Below, one piece after another: positions 1-8,187 of a DNA stretch of 34,917 nucleotides. A program made the position numbers and the translations under genes. Within the stretch, counting starts at the first letter, position 1. Every line of letters begins with the position of its first letter. The stretch is from Myxococcales bacterium (GTDB lineage: Bacteria; Myxococcota_A; Bradymonadia; UBA4248): the NCBI GenBank assembly GCA_004554395.1, contig SFMP01000139.1, forward strand, positions 1 to 34,917. The letters are read 5' to 3'. Under the pieces are notes generated by a model that saw nothing but the letters and a program-made list of their open reading frames with translations, did no database searches and was not told where the DNA came from.

Positions 1-124
1 CTTTTTTGTCATTTTGCGCATCTGCGTCGTCAGCGTCGCCATTCATGCGGTGGGAACGTACGTGAGTACGCCCCCACGCGCCCTCAGGCTAGCTTCCTAG
101 CATCTGCATCAAACTGACAAAAAA
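1..124 (-). repeat. Structured ~125-nt element, copy A (possible ncRNA)
   Basis: Read on the minus strand, this is a near copy of 27458-27582. The ends pair (ttttttgtca at the 5' end, tgacaaaaaa at the 3' end). A central hairpin (positions 66-80 with 47-61) pairs gtgggggcgtac with gtacgttcccac around the loop TCAC. On the minus strand two G-T (G-U in RNA) wobbles lie inside this stem; on the plus strand they would be A-C mismatches, so the minus strand is the better RNA strand. No ORF with coding character fits. The function is unknown: a structured RNA or a DNA-level palindromic mobile element are both possible. Confidence 0.6.
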
Positions 125-134
125 TCATTTTGTC

Positions 135-288
135 GCCCTATGTCGCCCGGATGGGCTCCATACGGGCTCTAGCTACGCTATTGCCCCCTGCGGGGGCAAT
201 ACGCTCCGCCACGCCGGCTATGTGCTCACTGCGTTGCGCGCATACGCCCGGCGCAAAGCGGCTATTGGCACAAGGCCAATACGCCGCT
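135..288 (+). repeat. Cluster of TAT/ATAC hairpin repeats
   Basis: Three hairpins of the dispersed family lie here: 135-167 (outer arms gccc/gggc), 177-204 (arms gctattgccccc and gggggcaatacgc, loop tgc) and 257-288 (arms agcggctattggc and gccaatacgccgct). Each has TAT on the left arm, ATA on the right arm and one unpaired C after ATA. Between them, 217-247 is the reverse complement of the block gcgtatgcgcgcaa...gtgagcacatagc also seen near 9480, 9591 and 27221. Together with the element at 1-124 they fill the 371 bases before the first gene. I see no gene in this stretch. Confidence 0.7.
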
Positions 289-371
289 TCTCCCCGCCCC
301 AATCATTGCCCCTGGCGACCTCGATAAATGCCCCACCAAAGACCGCATTTTGGTGACAAAAAACGCGAGCT

Positions 372-1133
372 TTAGCTATTCTCCTTCGCACTAATCAAAT
401 AATACCCCGTCTCGGTCAGCTGCGATAAACCCTTCGTCAAGATAAACGCTCGCGCGAGCGCATCGGTCGCATCGACGAATAACGCCACTTGCCATTCCGT
501 CGCGCAATACGACCGCTGAAGCATCAAATCTTCGAGCATGATCTTCCACGGTTCACTGCTCAACATGACCATCCCGACGTCTGTCTCATCTCCCGATTCC
601 GAACGGAAATTCCTCTGTCGGCGCAAATACATCGCATAATCGAGCGCATCTTGTATCGGGTAAAGATCTTTAAACGCCGTAATGATGACGTATTCCGTAC
701 TAGATTTCGGCGCATCACTCGAATTATCTACACCCTCGCTATCTTCGTTTGAATTCTGTGCAATGCTCGCTTCTGTCGCATTCCCCCTAGCCGAAGGCAT
801 CGCCGCGTCTGCGGCATGCCCCAAACCCTCGACATTTTCCGAGTTCGTCGATGGCTCAGCACCTGCCGCTTCGGCATTTAGTTCGCCGACGAATTCCGAA
901 ACGTCTTTTTCGACGTCAAACTCGCGATTCGGCTTTAACGATATATACCGTATCGTCGGATCTTTGACCTGGTGAATGCCCACGAGCATACCGCGCGCAG
1001 TGCGCTCGGCGGCGCTATAGCGCAATTCATCGAGCACATCGGCAAATATGTAAATCGGCGTTTCGCCAACTGGCGTTCCTATCTTCGTCACGTTTATCGT
1101 TTCATTCGAAACGGGTGGCGGCACATAAGGCAT
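372..1133 (-). CDS. Hypothetical protein, possible degenerate MPN/JAB-fold domain
   Basis: This is a 253-residue protein with a plausible start: gggag lies about 4 bases before the ATG. There is no signal peptide or membrane segment. An N-terminal block (about 20-80: FADVLDELRYSAAERTARG followed by LVGIH) and a C-terminal block (about 150-250: DVGMVMLSS, then WQVALFVDATDALARAF) flank an acidic Ser/Asn-rich linker of about 60 residues. The order of strands and the phrase resembling 'lvvDp...aF' recall the MPN/JAB fold, but the metal-binding HxH...D signature is not visible. If the fold is right, the protein is a non-catalytic scaffold form with a linker inserted. This assignment is an inference. 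It is divergent from the small gene at 1279. Confidence 0.6.
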   Translation of the reverse strand: MPYVPPPVSNETINVTKIGTPVGETPIYIFADVLDELRYSAAERTARGMLVGIHQVKDPTIRYISLKPNREFDVEKDVSEFVGELNAEAAGAEPSTNSENVEGLGHAADAAMPSARGNATEASIAQNSNEDSEGVDNSSDAPKSSTEYVIITAFKDLYPIQDALDYAMYLRRQRNFRSESGDETDVGMVMLSSEPWKIMLEDLMLQRSYCATEWQVALFVDATDALARAFILTKGLSQLTETGYYLISAKENS

Positions 1134-1278
1134 AATACTCCCTTCCCATCAAAACGCGCGTTCGCTAGCATCGACAAAATGACGCTTGACCGCGCAAAAC
1201 GCGCGCGGTTATACCACCAATCGATCTTTATGAGAAACAAACGCAACGCGTTTCCAACCAATAACCATTCAAAATCCC

Positions 1279-1665
1279 ATGACTCAACTATCACATCATA
1301 TAGAACTCAATCTCCAAACCGCCACCGTTTCCGCATCTCTGCCCGATTCCGCATCTGCATCTCTGCCCAATTCCGCATCCGCCACGCCTCAAAACGCCAC
1401 CACTGCCCCCAATTCCGCATCTCTGCCCAATTCCCCATCCGCCACGCCTCAAAACAAGCCCACCACCAATTCGGCTTCTCGGCCCAATTCTCCCGTTCCA
1501 ACTGCTCAAACAGCCCCTGCCACATCTACCCCATCGCTCGACGATCTATTCGAATCGATCCCCGAAGGAACTCGCATTATCATCTCGGGCAACCGCGTCA
1601 CCTTCGAAAACATGACCCCAGAACTCGCTCAAATCGCCGAAGCACTCGCCGGTAAAACATCTTAA
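1279..1665 (+). CDS. Small low-complexity hypothetical protein
   Basis: The frame encodes 128 residues. Residues 20-80 are a Ser/Ala/Pro/Asn-rich stretch built from imperfect repeats (SASLPNSASATPQN-like units). The last 43 residues are ordinary in composition (DDLFESIPEGTRIIISGN, then TPELAQIAEALAGKTS) and look like a folded short domain. No convincing Shine-Dalgarno precedes the ATG, so the start may be further inside. The DNA of the repeat region is itself repetitive (cgcatctctgcccaattc). I do not recognise the family. Being a real gene is likely but not certain; support comes mainly from the non-repetitive C-terminus and the normal codon use there. Confidence 0.45.
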   Translation: MTQLSHHIELNLQTATVSASLPDSASASLPNSASATPQNATTAPNSASLPNSPSATPQNKPTTNSASRPNSPVPTAQTAPATSTPSLDDLFESIPEGTRIIISGNRVTFENMTPELAQIAEALAGKTS

Positions 1666-1708
1666 ATGCACACCACAGGCAAATGTCCATCCCCCCGCAT
1701 GTCATAAA

Positions 1709-1995
1709 CGCCCGCCGCGGCGGGCGTCCAGTCCACCTCGCCAAATTTCTCACATCTGGCAGATGTCCAGTCCACCTCGCCAATTTTCTCACATCTGGCA
1801 GATGTCCAGTCCACCTCGCCAATTTTCTCACATCTGGCAGATGTCCAGTCCACCTCGCCAATTTTCTCACATCTGCCGCAGGCAGATGTCCAGTCCACCT
1901 CGCCAATTTTCTCACATCTGCCGCAGGCAGATGTCCAGTCCACCTCGCCAAATTTCTCACATCTGCCGCAGGCAGATGTCCAGTCCACCTCGCCA
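1709..1995. repeat. Seven-copy tandem array of hairpin plus constant core (39/45 bp)
   Basis: The core tccagtccacctcgcca occurs seven times, starting at 1727 and last at 1979. Three intervals are 39 bp and three are 45 bp. Each core is preceded by a small palindrome: in the 39-bp units acatctg-g-cagatgt, in the 45-bp units acatctgcc-gca-ggcagatgt, and before the first core the unrelated palindrome cgcccgcc-gc-ggcgggcg. The hairpin sequence therefore varies while the core stays fixed. Because 39 and 45 are multiples of three, several frames stay open on both strands; these frames show repeat peptides only and are not called as genes. It fills most of the gap between 1665 and 2154. Confidence 0.85.
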
Positions 1996-2153
1996 TTTAT
2001 GGAGAGGGGGAGACCGACAGGCCGAGGGTGAGGTCATTGTGAGGTCACGGGGCTCACACAAACGCGAAAAAAAAAATCGATTTATACGGTGGAATGAATC
2101 ATAATGTGGTATTGTTACCTACATTGTGTTGGCTTTCGAATTGAGGCTTGGCG

Positions 2154-3950
2154 ATGTTGCAATTGCAAGTTCTAAACGGCCAAGATGCGGGCAAATGTTT
2201 GAGTTTCCAGCAGAGTGTCGTTCACATAGGCACCGAAATCGGGAACGATTTTCGGGTCAGCGACGCACAGATGAGCGGTTATCACGGGCAAATCATCTGC
2301 AGTCGCGAAGGTCACTATTCTTATAGTGACCTGCAAAGTGAGCACGGGACGCGCGTGCGCGCCCAAGAACTCGACGTGTATTTGCACAATACCCAATTCC
2401 CGCAAAGCGTTGCCCTGGCCGGCGACGTCGAATTCGAAATCGGAAGCACGATCATCGCCTGCCAATATCGCGACGAACTCGAAGAAGCCATCGACATCCG
2501 ACGCGTTTCGAGCCTATCGCTACTCACTTTGCCGCGTAGCGGCGACGTCGATATGATGCGATTTTTGCTCGAAACATCGCTCGAGCTCACGGCAAAGACG
2601 ACGCATCAAGCCGTCATGTCGTACCTCTCCAAAGTCATCTTGCAGCGCATGGGGCTCGCTTCGCACATCGCCGTTTGGAAGCTCGACGCCTGTAGCAATG
2701 CATTCTCGTGCATCTACGAGCGATCGCGTTGCAACTACGTCCAAACGCCACTCCTCCCCGACGAACTCTTGCGCGATGCGACTCAACACCGCGAAGCCAT
2801 TCTCTACCGCATCGCCGGCACATCGCTCATCAACGTCATCGTCGCCCCCCTCATGACGTCGACGCGCGACTTGGGCGTTCTCATCGTCGATTCATCGCAC
2901 GTGAGCGGGCTAGGCAATACCGAGCTCGAAACGCTTGCTCGATTGAGCGAAGTCGCCGCCTATGCCATCGAACGAACTTTCTACAACGCCGATATCAGTG
3001 CGCTTTTCGACGGATTCATCCGTTCGATCATATCCGTCATGGATGCTCGCGATCCCGCCTCATCGGGTCATTCTCAGCGCGTCTCAAAATACGCCCTCAT
3101 GACCGCCCAAGCGATTCACGCTTCCGCGTCGCCGGCCTTCAAAAACGTCCAGTTCACGTCGAATCTCCTCGAAGAACTCCGCTTCGCAGCCCTCCTACAC
3201 GATATCGGCAAAGTCGTCTTGCGACGCGAAATCTTGCTCAAATCTTCGAAGCTCACGCCGCCCGATCTCAAACACCTCCTCGACCGCATTTCGCTCTTTG
3301 CCGCTTGGTTCCAAACGCAATCGCCCCAAACATTGGGCAATCGCTACATTTCTCAACAGCGATTCGCCATGTATCGCGAAGTCGTTACGCGGCTCAATCA
3401 AATCTACGTTCACGCCGCACCTGCCGATAGTGCCATCATCCGCGAAATGCAAGCCGTCTGCCTCGATCCTTGCCCGAGCATCAAACTCCTCACGCCACAA
3501 GAAGCCGAAGCGCTCGAAATCAAACACGGCACGCTCACGCCACAAGAACGACGCGAAATCGAGCGACATGCCCTCATCTCATGGCAATATCTCTCGCAGA
3601 TTTCTTGGCCACAGCAATGGGCAAACGTCCCTCTCTTCGTCTTGCAACACCACGAAAAACTCAACGGCACGGGCTATCCACACGGCATTCACGGCGACCA
3701 AATTAAACTCCAAAGCCGAATACTCGCCATTTGCGACATCTTCGACGCCCTCACAGGCGGCGACCGACCCTATAAAACGCGCCATTCCTTCGCCGATGCC
3801 GCCGCCATCCTCCTCAAAGACGCCGCCGCCGGTGGCCTCGATCCCGATATCGTCGACTTATTCATCGGGCAAGTCATCCCACAACTCAGCTCTCCCGATA
3901 TCGTTTCGAGTGGATCGTCGGCCGTCGTCAGCGAGTTTGCCAATGCGTAG
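2154..3950 (+). CDS. FHA-GAF-HD-GYP protein, probable c-di-GMP phosphodiesterase
   Basis: The 598-residue protein has three domains. Residues 15-75 are FHA-like, but the usual GR and SRxH positions read GT and SGYHG, so phosphothreonine binding may be lost. Residues about 125-275 resemble a GAF sensor. Residues 285-585 are an HD-GYP domain with HDIGK (H349, D350), HHEKLNGTGYP (H499, H500) and DIFDALTGGDRPY (D528), all expected for an active cyclic-di-GMP phosphodiesterase. A roughly 130-residue spacer between the HD and HH motifs is longer than usual. The start at 2154 is preceded by gagg seven bases away; a TTG at 2148 is in frame but too close to that site. No membrane segment is seen, so the protein is cytoplasmic. 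The stop overlaps the start of the next gene. Confidence 0.9.
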   Translation: MLQLQVLNGQDAGKCLSFQQSVVHIGTEIGNDFRVSDAQMSGYHGQIICSREGHYSYSDLQSEHGTRVRAQELDVYLHNTQFPQSVALAGDVEFEIGSTIIACQYRDELEEAIDIRRVSSLSLLTLPRSGDVDMMRFLLETSLELTAKTTHQAVMSYLSKVILQRMGLASHIAVWKLDACSNAFSCIYERSRCNYVQTPLLPDELLRDATQHREAILYRIAGTSLINVIVAPLMTSTRDLGVLIVDSSHVSGLGNTELETLARLSEVAAYAIERTFYNADISALFDGFIRSIISVMDARDPASSGHSQRVSKYALMTAQAIHASASPAFKNVQFTSNLLEELRFAALLHDIGKVVLRREILLKSSKLTPPDLKHLLDRISLFAAWFQTQSPQTLGNRYISQQRFAMYREVVTRLNQIYVHAAPADSAIIREMQAVCLDPCPSIKLLTPQEAEALEIKHGTLTPQERREIERHALISWQYLSQISWPQQWANVPLFVLQHHEKLNGTGYPHGIHGDQIKLQSRILAICDIFDALTGGDRPYKTRHSFADAAAILLKDAAAGGLDPDIVDLFIGQVIPQLSSPDIVSSGSSAVVSEFANA

Positions 3951-5601
3951 TTCTCTAAACCGCTGTTTGCTTTGCATTCTCTTCGCATCGCTCACAGCTT
4001 CTTTTTTCGCCTCGGCAATGCATTTGCTCGCCCATCGAACCGATGGCGAACGCGTCCAAATCGCCACGGCTGCCAACGAAGGCGCGTCGGCCCAACCACC
4101 ACAAACCAATCAATCGACGAGCCATTTGTTGGGCAACGCGACGTTCGACCAACTCGAACCAAGCCGCATATCGGTAATGATATGCTTGCCCGAGTCCCGA
4201 ATCGACGAACTCCCCGCGCCATTCTACGCTTCATGCCAAGCATCCGCCCCGCGCGAAGCCCAATACACATCGCCAAACTGCCTCATCGAAACTATCGACG
4301 ACGATTTCGGCGATCTCTCGGGCGGCGAAACCGATTCGGCGACGCATATCTCCGCCATCGCGCCGCGCCCCATCGTTCTACCGCCGATATTCGCCGACAA
4401 ATACGACGTCGACCAACGCCAATTCTGCGTCATCGATGCGTTTCCATCGTCGATAATTTACAAAAACCAAAGCAATACCGAATTTAATTCACCAAATAGC
4501 ACCTGTAACGGAACGCCATGCGACGACGCCTCATCACTCGATTTTTCCGTCGTCGCGCCGAACGATGCCCTCGTCGTCGCCGCCATCTCCCCCATGCGCG
4601 ACGCTCGCATTGCCCTTCTCTTGTGGTTCCTCTTCGCCACCGCGCTCTATGCCACGATTGCCGCCGCTATGCGGTTACAAATGGCGACGCGCAACACGCC
4701 TTCCGCCAAGCGCCCCATCTATGGGCGTTTCGACGGCATATTGGCTTTTATTCTAGCCATGCTCGCTTCTTATGCGATTGCCAATGCCGCATACAAATTC
4801 TTCCCCCAAGAATCGGCACTATTCCCAGGCTTCTACGCGACGGCGACGCTCATGCTTTCCAATTTCGTCGCCTTCCTCTCGGCGTTTGCCGTCATCCGAC
4901 TTTTCCGCGTCTTCGTCCCCATCTCGGGGCATTCTCACGATTCAATTGCCCCAGCTTCACCAACACCCGACGCCGTCAATACTGCACAAAAGCTCATAAA
5001 TTCCGACCAAACGCAAAATCTGCAATCGTCGAATGAAATTCTACACACCGACAATTCAAACGAAGAACAGTCTGCAAAAACGAAAAAAACAGACTTAAAA
5101 ACGAAGTTAATTCAACTCTACGAAAGATTATGCAACGGCGTCCAAAGACATCCGTTGAAATTTGCGCTATACACTGGCGTATTGCTTGCAGTTCTCGCGG
5201 CCGTTGTCTCAGCCTTTTGCCCAATCCCTGGGCTGACGGTCATCGAGTTGTCGTCGCGCCTGACATCTTCTTCTATTCTCATCGGCTTTTCGGTACTACT
5301 CGCAGCAATCGCCGAAGAAACCATCTTCCGCGGCGTCATCCAAGGCAGCCTTTCGGCGCGTAGCGATTCGAAGCATCCTCGTATCCAAAACGCCGTCGCC
5401 ATTCTCGTCGCGACGTTCGTCTTCGTTTTTGTCCACGTTCCGCAATCAGTCGAACACCTCTGGGCACTCATCCCCATCGGGCTCTTTTCCCTCGCGGCCG
5501 GCTGGATCCGCCTCCAAACGGGGTCGGTTTTGCCCGCCATCGCCACCCACATGACCTACAACGGCATCCTCGTCCTGCCCACTCTGGCGGCAATCTTCTA
5601 G
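3943..5601 (+). CDS. CPBP-family intramembrane metalloprotease with N-terminal exported region
   Basis: A 552-residue protein whose ATG overlaps the stop of the phosphodiesterase gene by 8 bases, suggesting coupled translation. It begins with one hydrophobic segment (about 8-28), then a polar region of about 180 residues that is probably periplasmic. A set of membrane helices follows, with a hydrophilic loop rich in Asn/Gln/Lys around 330-390. The C-terminal domain carries the three CPBP (Abi/CAAX protease) motifs: EETIFR (E458, E459, R463), FVFVFVH (H498) and HMTYN (H536, N540). Known relatives cleave proteins within membranes or process prenylated peptides; the substrate here is unknown. 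The long exported N-terminal part is not usual for the family. Confidence 0.88.
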   Translation: MRSSLNRCLLCILFASLTASFFASAMHLLAHRTDGERVQIATAANEGASAQPPQTNQSTSHLLGNATFDQLEPSRISVMICLPESRIDELPAPFYASCQASAPREAQYTSPNCLIETIDDDFGDLSGGETDSATHISAIAPRPIVLPPIFADKYDVDQRQFCVIDAFPSSIIYKNQSNTEFNSPNSTCNGTPCDDASSLDFSVVAPNDALVVAAISPMRDARIALLLWFLFATALYATIAAAMRLQMATRNTPSAKRPIYGRFDGILAFILAMLASYAIANAAYKFFPQESALFPGFYATATLMLSNFVAFLSAFAVIRLFRVFVPISGHSHDSIAPASPTPDAVNTAQKLINSDQTQNLQSSNEILHTDNSNEEQSAKTKKTDLKTKLIQLYERLCNGVQRHPLKFALYTGVLLAVLAAVVSAFCPIPGLTVIELSSRLTSSSILIGFSVLLAAIAEETIFRGVIQGSLSARSDSKHPRIQNAVAILVATFVFVFVHVPQSVEHLWALIPIGLFSLAAGWIRLQTGSVLPAIATHMTYNGILVLPTLAAIF

Positions 5602-5636
5602 CCGCAACGATTCCAAGCCATCACCCCAAGGAAACA

Positions 5637-6251
5637 ATGTCTGCAAGATTTATCGCCATTGCTGGCAACATCGGCGCCGGAAAGTCGACGATGGTCGGCT
5701 TCTTATCGCGCAAATTCGGCCTACAACCCCTCTACGAACCCGTCGACGACAACCCCTACATCGCCGACTTCTACGAAGACATGGAGCGCTGGGCCTTCAA
5801 CTCACAAGTCTTCTACCTGTCGCGAAAATTCGCCCTCCACCTCGAGGCGCAAAAGACCGACAAACGCGTCATCCTCGACCGCTCCATCTACGAAGACGCC
5901 GAAATCTTCGTCGAAAACCTCCATCGACGAAAAGGCCTCAGCAAACGCGACTACAACACCTACATGGAGCTCTACCACACGATTCGCAGCGAACTACAGC
6001 CCCCCGACCTCCTCATCTACCTCCGTTGCTCCGTCCGAGGCGTCCGCCGACGCATCAAAAACCGCGGCCGCGAGTCCGAAATGGCCATCCCTCTCACCTA
6101 CATCCAAAAACTACACAAACAATACGAAGCCTGGTTCGAACAATACGACCTCGGCCCAAAAGCCGTCATCGAAACCGAAAAACTCGACTACCTACGCGAT
6201 ATCATCCACCGCGTCGATTTCATCGAGCAAATCGAACAGCTACTCGCTTAA
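5637..6251 (+). CDS. Deoxynucleoside kinase (dNK/dGK-dAK family)
   Basis: The 204-residue protein phosphorylates deoxynucleosides to dNMPs in nucleotide salvage. It has the P-loop GNIGAGKS (residues 10-17), the DRS motif (D81-S83) followed by IYEDAEIF, and the Arg-rich lid RRIKNRGRESE near 145. Length and order match the bacterial deoxyadenosine/deoxyguanosine kinase family; the precise base specificity cannot be read from sequence. The start is supported by aagg five bases upstream. It lies 35 bases after the CPBP protease gene and is followed by a run of terminator-like hairpins, so it is probably the last gene of the transcript starting at 2154. Confidence 0.92.
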   Translation: MSARFIAIAGNIGAGKSTMVGFLSRKFGLQPLYEPVDDNPYIADFYEDMERWAFNSQVFYLSRKFALHLEAQKTDKRVILDRSIYEDAEIFVENLHRRKGLSKRDYNTYMELYHTIRSELQPPDLLIYLRCSVRGVRRRIKNRGRESEMAIPLTYIQKLHKQYEAWFEQYDLGPKAVIETEKLDYLRDIIHRVDFIEQIEQLLA

Positions 6252-6254
6252 ATC

Positions 6255-6413
6255 GCCCTATCGCCCATTCGGGCGATACGGGCTTTTTTCGCCCTATCTC
6301 GCCCATTCGGGCTCAATACGGGCTTTTTTCGCCCTATCTCGCCCATTCGGGCTCAATACGGGCTTTTTTTTCGCCCTATCTCGCCCATTCGGGCTCAATA
6401 CGGGCTTTTTTTT
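6255..6413 (+). terminator. Four consecutive terminator-like hairpins of the repeat family
   Basis: Four copies (6255-6283, 6291-6323, 6331-6363, 6373-6405) each form a hairpin with outer arms gccc/gggc and an inner gccc-attc-gggc stem. Each is followed by a run of 6 to 8 T. The first has the longest inner stem (tatcgccc/gggcgata). They directly follow the kinase stop, so they can act as intrinsic terminators. They also belong to the dispersed TAT/ATAC hairpin family, with one unpaired C after ATA. After the array, 6414-6560 holds a short hairpin (aacccc-tac-ggggtt) and nothing gene-like. Confidence 0.75.
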
Positions 6414-6560
6414 GTGGGGGCATCACGATCCCCCGGCGTTGTTGGGGGCTACTCGCGGAAACCCCTACGGGGTTCAGCTTTGTGGGGTGAGGTCACTGTT
6501 TGTTGGGAGGATTGGCAAAGACTGGGAAAGAAATAAACGACATCGGATGTCAAAAAAAAC

Positions 6561-6588
6561 TTGCATTTTTCGGATTAGCTCATTAAAA
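6561..6588 (+). promoter_or_regulatory. Candidate promoter of the tRNA-rpmG-hemW unit
   Basis: A ttgcat box (6561-6566) and a ttaaaa box (6583-6588) are 16 bases apart, and the second ends 12 bases before the first tRNA. The region is AT-rich compared with its surroundings. The match to a sigma-70 type promoter is only moderate and is an inference from position. Confidence 0.35.
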
Positions 6589-6600
6589 GCCTAGCCGTTT

Positions 6601-6674
6601 CGGGGCGTAGCGCAGTCTGGTAGCGCGTCTGCTTTGGGAGCAGAAAGCCGTAGGTTCAAATCCTATCGCCCCGA
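6601..6674 (+). tRNA. tRNA-Pro (anticodon TGG)
   Basis: A full cloverleaf of 74 bases is present. The acceptor stem cggggcg pairs with cgccccg, the anticodon stem tctgc/gcaga encloses loop tttggga with anticodon TGG, and the T arm contains ggttcaaatcc. CCA is not encoded. Nine bases separate it from the next tRNA, and the two are probably cotranscribed with rpmG. Confidence 0.95.
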
Positions 6675-6683
6675 TTTTTTTTT

Positions 6684-6757
<74 letters not shown>

Positions 6758-6802
6758 CGCCCGTGCAGGAATTTGGGCTTAGATTCGATTAAGAGGTTTA
6801 AT

Positions 6803-6967
6803 ATGGCAGCCGTACGCGAAAAAATCCGTCTCGTTTCCGAAGCAGGTACTGGGTATTTCTACACGACGACAAAGAATCGTAAAAGAACGCCCGATAAACT
6901 TCGCATGAAGAAATACGACCCCAAAGCACATGCTCATGTGTGGTTCAAAGAGGCCAAGATCAAGTAA
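6803..6967 (+). CDS. rpmG: 50S ribosomal protein L33
   Basis: The 54-residue protein (MAAVREKIRLVSEAGTGYFY onward, then TTTKNRKRTPDKL, ending FKEAKIK) closely resembles the E. coli L33 type that lacks zinc-binding cysteines. It is a component of the large ribosomal subunit. The ATG at 6803 is chosen because agagg ends six bases upstream; an in-frame extension upstream has no ribosome site and overlaps nothing conserved. The tRNA-rpmG order is a common ribosomal-gene context. Confidence 0.96.
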   Translation: MAAVREKIRLVSEAGTGYFYTTTKNRKRTPDKLRMKKYDPKAHAHVWFKEAKIK

Positions 6968-6980
6968 TTGGCGTTGACCA

Positions 6981-8186
6981 TTGGAATGCGCTAGTTTTTT
7001 AGAAAAGGGACGTCTCGATGCATGGTTCCAAGATTGCTTTGGAATCTACATCCACGTCCCTTTTTGTTTGCGCCGTTGCCGTTATTGCGCCTTTCTTTCG
7101 TCGGTATGTTCGCACATACCTGCGCGCGATTACGTCGATGCGCTCTTGGCCGAATTTCGTTGCCGCGCACCGCGCTATGGCAACCATCGCCTGCTCAGCG
7201 TCTATTTTGGCGGTGGCACGCCGACGACGTTTGGCGACGATTTGTTTGCTGAAATCATCGCGCAAATCGCCGATGAATGTGGTACACCGACCGAGTGTAC
7301 GCTCGAGGCGAACCCCGAGCACGTGACGTATGAACGCGCAAAAGCTTGGAAATCGGCCGGTTTTACTCGCATTTCGCTCGGCATTCAATCGTTCGACGAC
7401 GAAATGCTCGCTTTTCTCGGGCGAAAACACACGGCTCAAATGGCTATCGATGCCGTCGCTGCTATCAAAAACGCCGGATTCGACGAAATCAGCATCGATC
7501 TCATCTACGGCGGGCACATTTCTTCGCAACGTGCCCTAGAGTCGTGGAAACAGTCGCTTGCCGTGGCGCGATCGCTTCGTCCGGCGCACGTTTCGTGCTA
7601 CGAATTGACCATCGAACCCCATACCCCCCTTTGGACTGCGACGAAACGCGGTTCTCAGACGACCGAAGACGACGACACGATCGCCGAAATGATGGGCATC
7701 ATCCCCGAGTCACTCGGCATGGAACAATACGAAGTGTCGAATTATTGCCGAAACGACGTTTTATCGGCGCATAACGTTTCGTGTTGGGCGGGTTTGCCCT
7801 ATTTGGGATTGGGCGCAGGTGCGCATTCGCTATACGTCGATTTGCCGACTATCGAACGACGCGCCAACACGAGCCATATACGCGACTATATCGCTTCGAA
7901 AGGCGACATTGCCCCCGATTTCACCGAATCGCTTTCGCCGCAAATGCACCTCGCCGAACGCCTCGTTTGCGCCGCTCGCACGCGAGTGGCTTGGTGCCCC
8001 GATGCGATAGCCCGAGGGCTTGGGGCCGATATTTCGCCATACGCGCCCTATATCGAACGCGCCGTCGACCATGGTTGGATCGTCGCCGAACGCCAAAACG
8101 ATTCCATTTGCTACCGCACTACGTCCGACGGCATACGACTCAACAATTTGTTGGCCGAGATGCTCTTCGACGGCGCTCCGTGTTAG
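6981..8186 (+). CDS. hemW: Radical SAM heme chaperone HemW-like protein
   Basis: The frame encodes about 400 residues. It shows the HemW/HemN-family pattern IYIHVPFC followed by the radical-SAM cluster CxxxCxxC (C29, C33, C36 if counted from 6981), then GGGTPT, LEANPEH, SLGIQSF, DLIYG, YEVSNYC and YLGLGAGAHS. HemW proteins bind a [4Fe-4S] cluster and SAM and act in heme trafficking; true coproporphyrinogen dehydrogenases have an extra N-terminal region that is missing here. The start is a problem. The only early in-frame start is TTG at 6981, with no ribosome site, 13 bases after rpmG. A well-placed ATG at 7018, preceded by aaaaggga, is in the wrong frame. The gene ends one base from the convergent rhomboid gene. 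Confidence 0.88.
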   Translation: MECASFLEKGRLDAWFQDCFGIYIHVPFCLRRCRYCAFLSSVCSHIPARDYVDALLAEFRCRAPRYGNHRLLSVYFGGGTPTTFGDDLFAEIIAQIADECGTPTECTLEANPEHVTYERAKAWKSAGFTRISLGIQSFDDEMLAFLGRKHTAQMAIDAVAAIKNAGFDEISIDLIYGGHISSQRALESWKQSLAVARSLRPAHVSCYELTIEPHTPLWTATKRGSQTTEDDDTIAEMMGIIPESLGMEQYEVSNYCRNDVLSAHNVSCWAGLPYLGLGAGAHSLYVDLPTIERRANTSHIRDYIASKGDIAPDFTESLSPQMHLAERLVCAARTRVAWCPDAIARGLGADISPYAPYIERAVDHGWIVAERQNDSICYRTTSDGIRLNNLLAEMLFDGAPC

Positions 8187-8187
8187 T

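Noticed and set aside
1..124. Integron attC site
   Set aside because: The imperfect palindrome has the right size, but I see no integrase, no cassette-like ORFs, and no clear pair of RYYYAAC/GTTRRRY core sites.
1709..1995. CRISPR array
   Set aside because: Spacers are absent: the units differ only by a short hairpin insertion, and no cas gene is nearby.
1598..2104. Several open frames on both strands with repeated peptides (for example RWTGHLP or CPVHLANFLTS)
   Set aside because: They arise because repeat units of 39 and 45 bases are multiples of three, leaving all these frames open. None has a ribosome site or non-repetitive coding sequence.
3298..3942. In-frame upstream extension of the CPBP protease
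   Set aside because: It overlaps the HD-GYP coding sequence in another frame, is Ser/Lys-rich without family similarity, and the ATG at 3943 gives a sensible signal segment.
6284..6594. Extended Ser/Thr-rich frames reading through the hairpin array (kinase shadow frames)
   Set aside because: They are out of frame with the kinase and pass through terminators and repeats.
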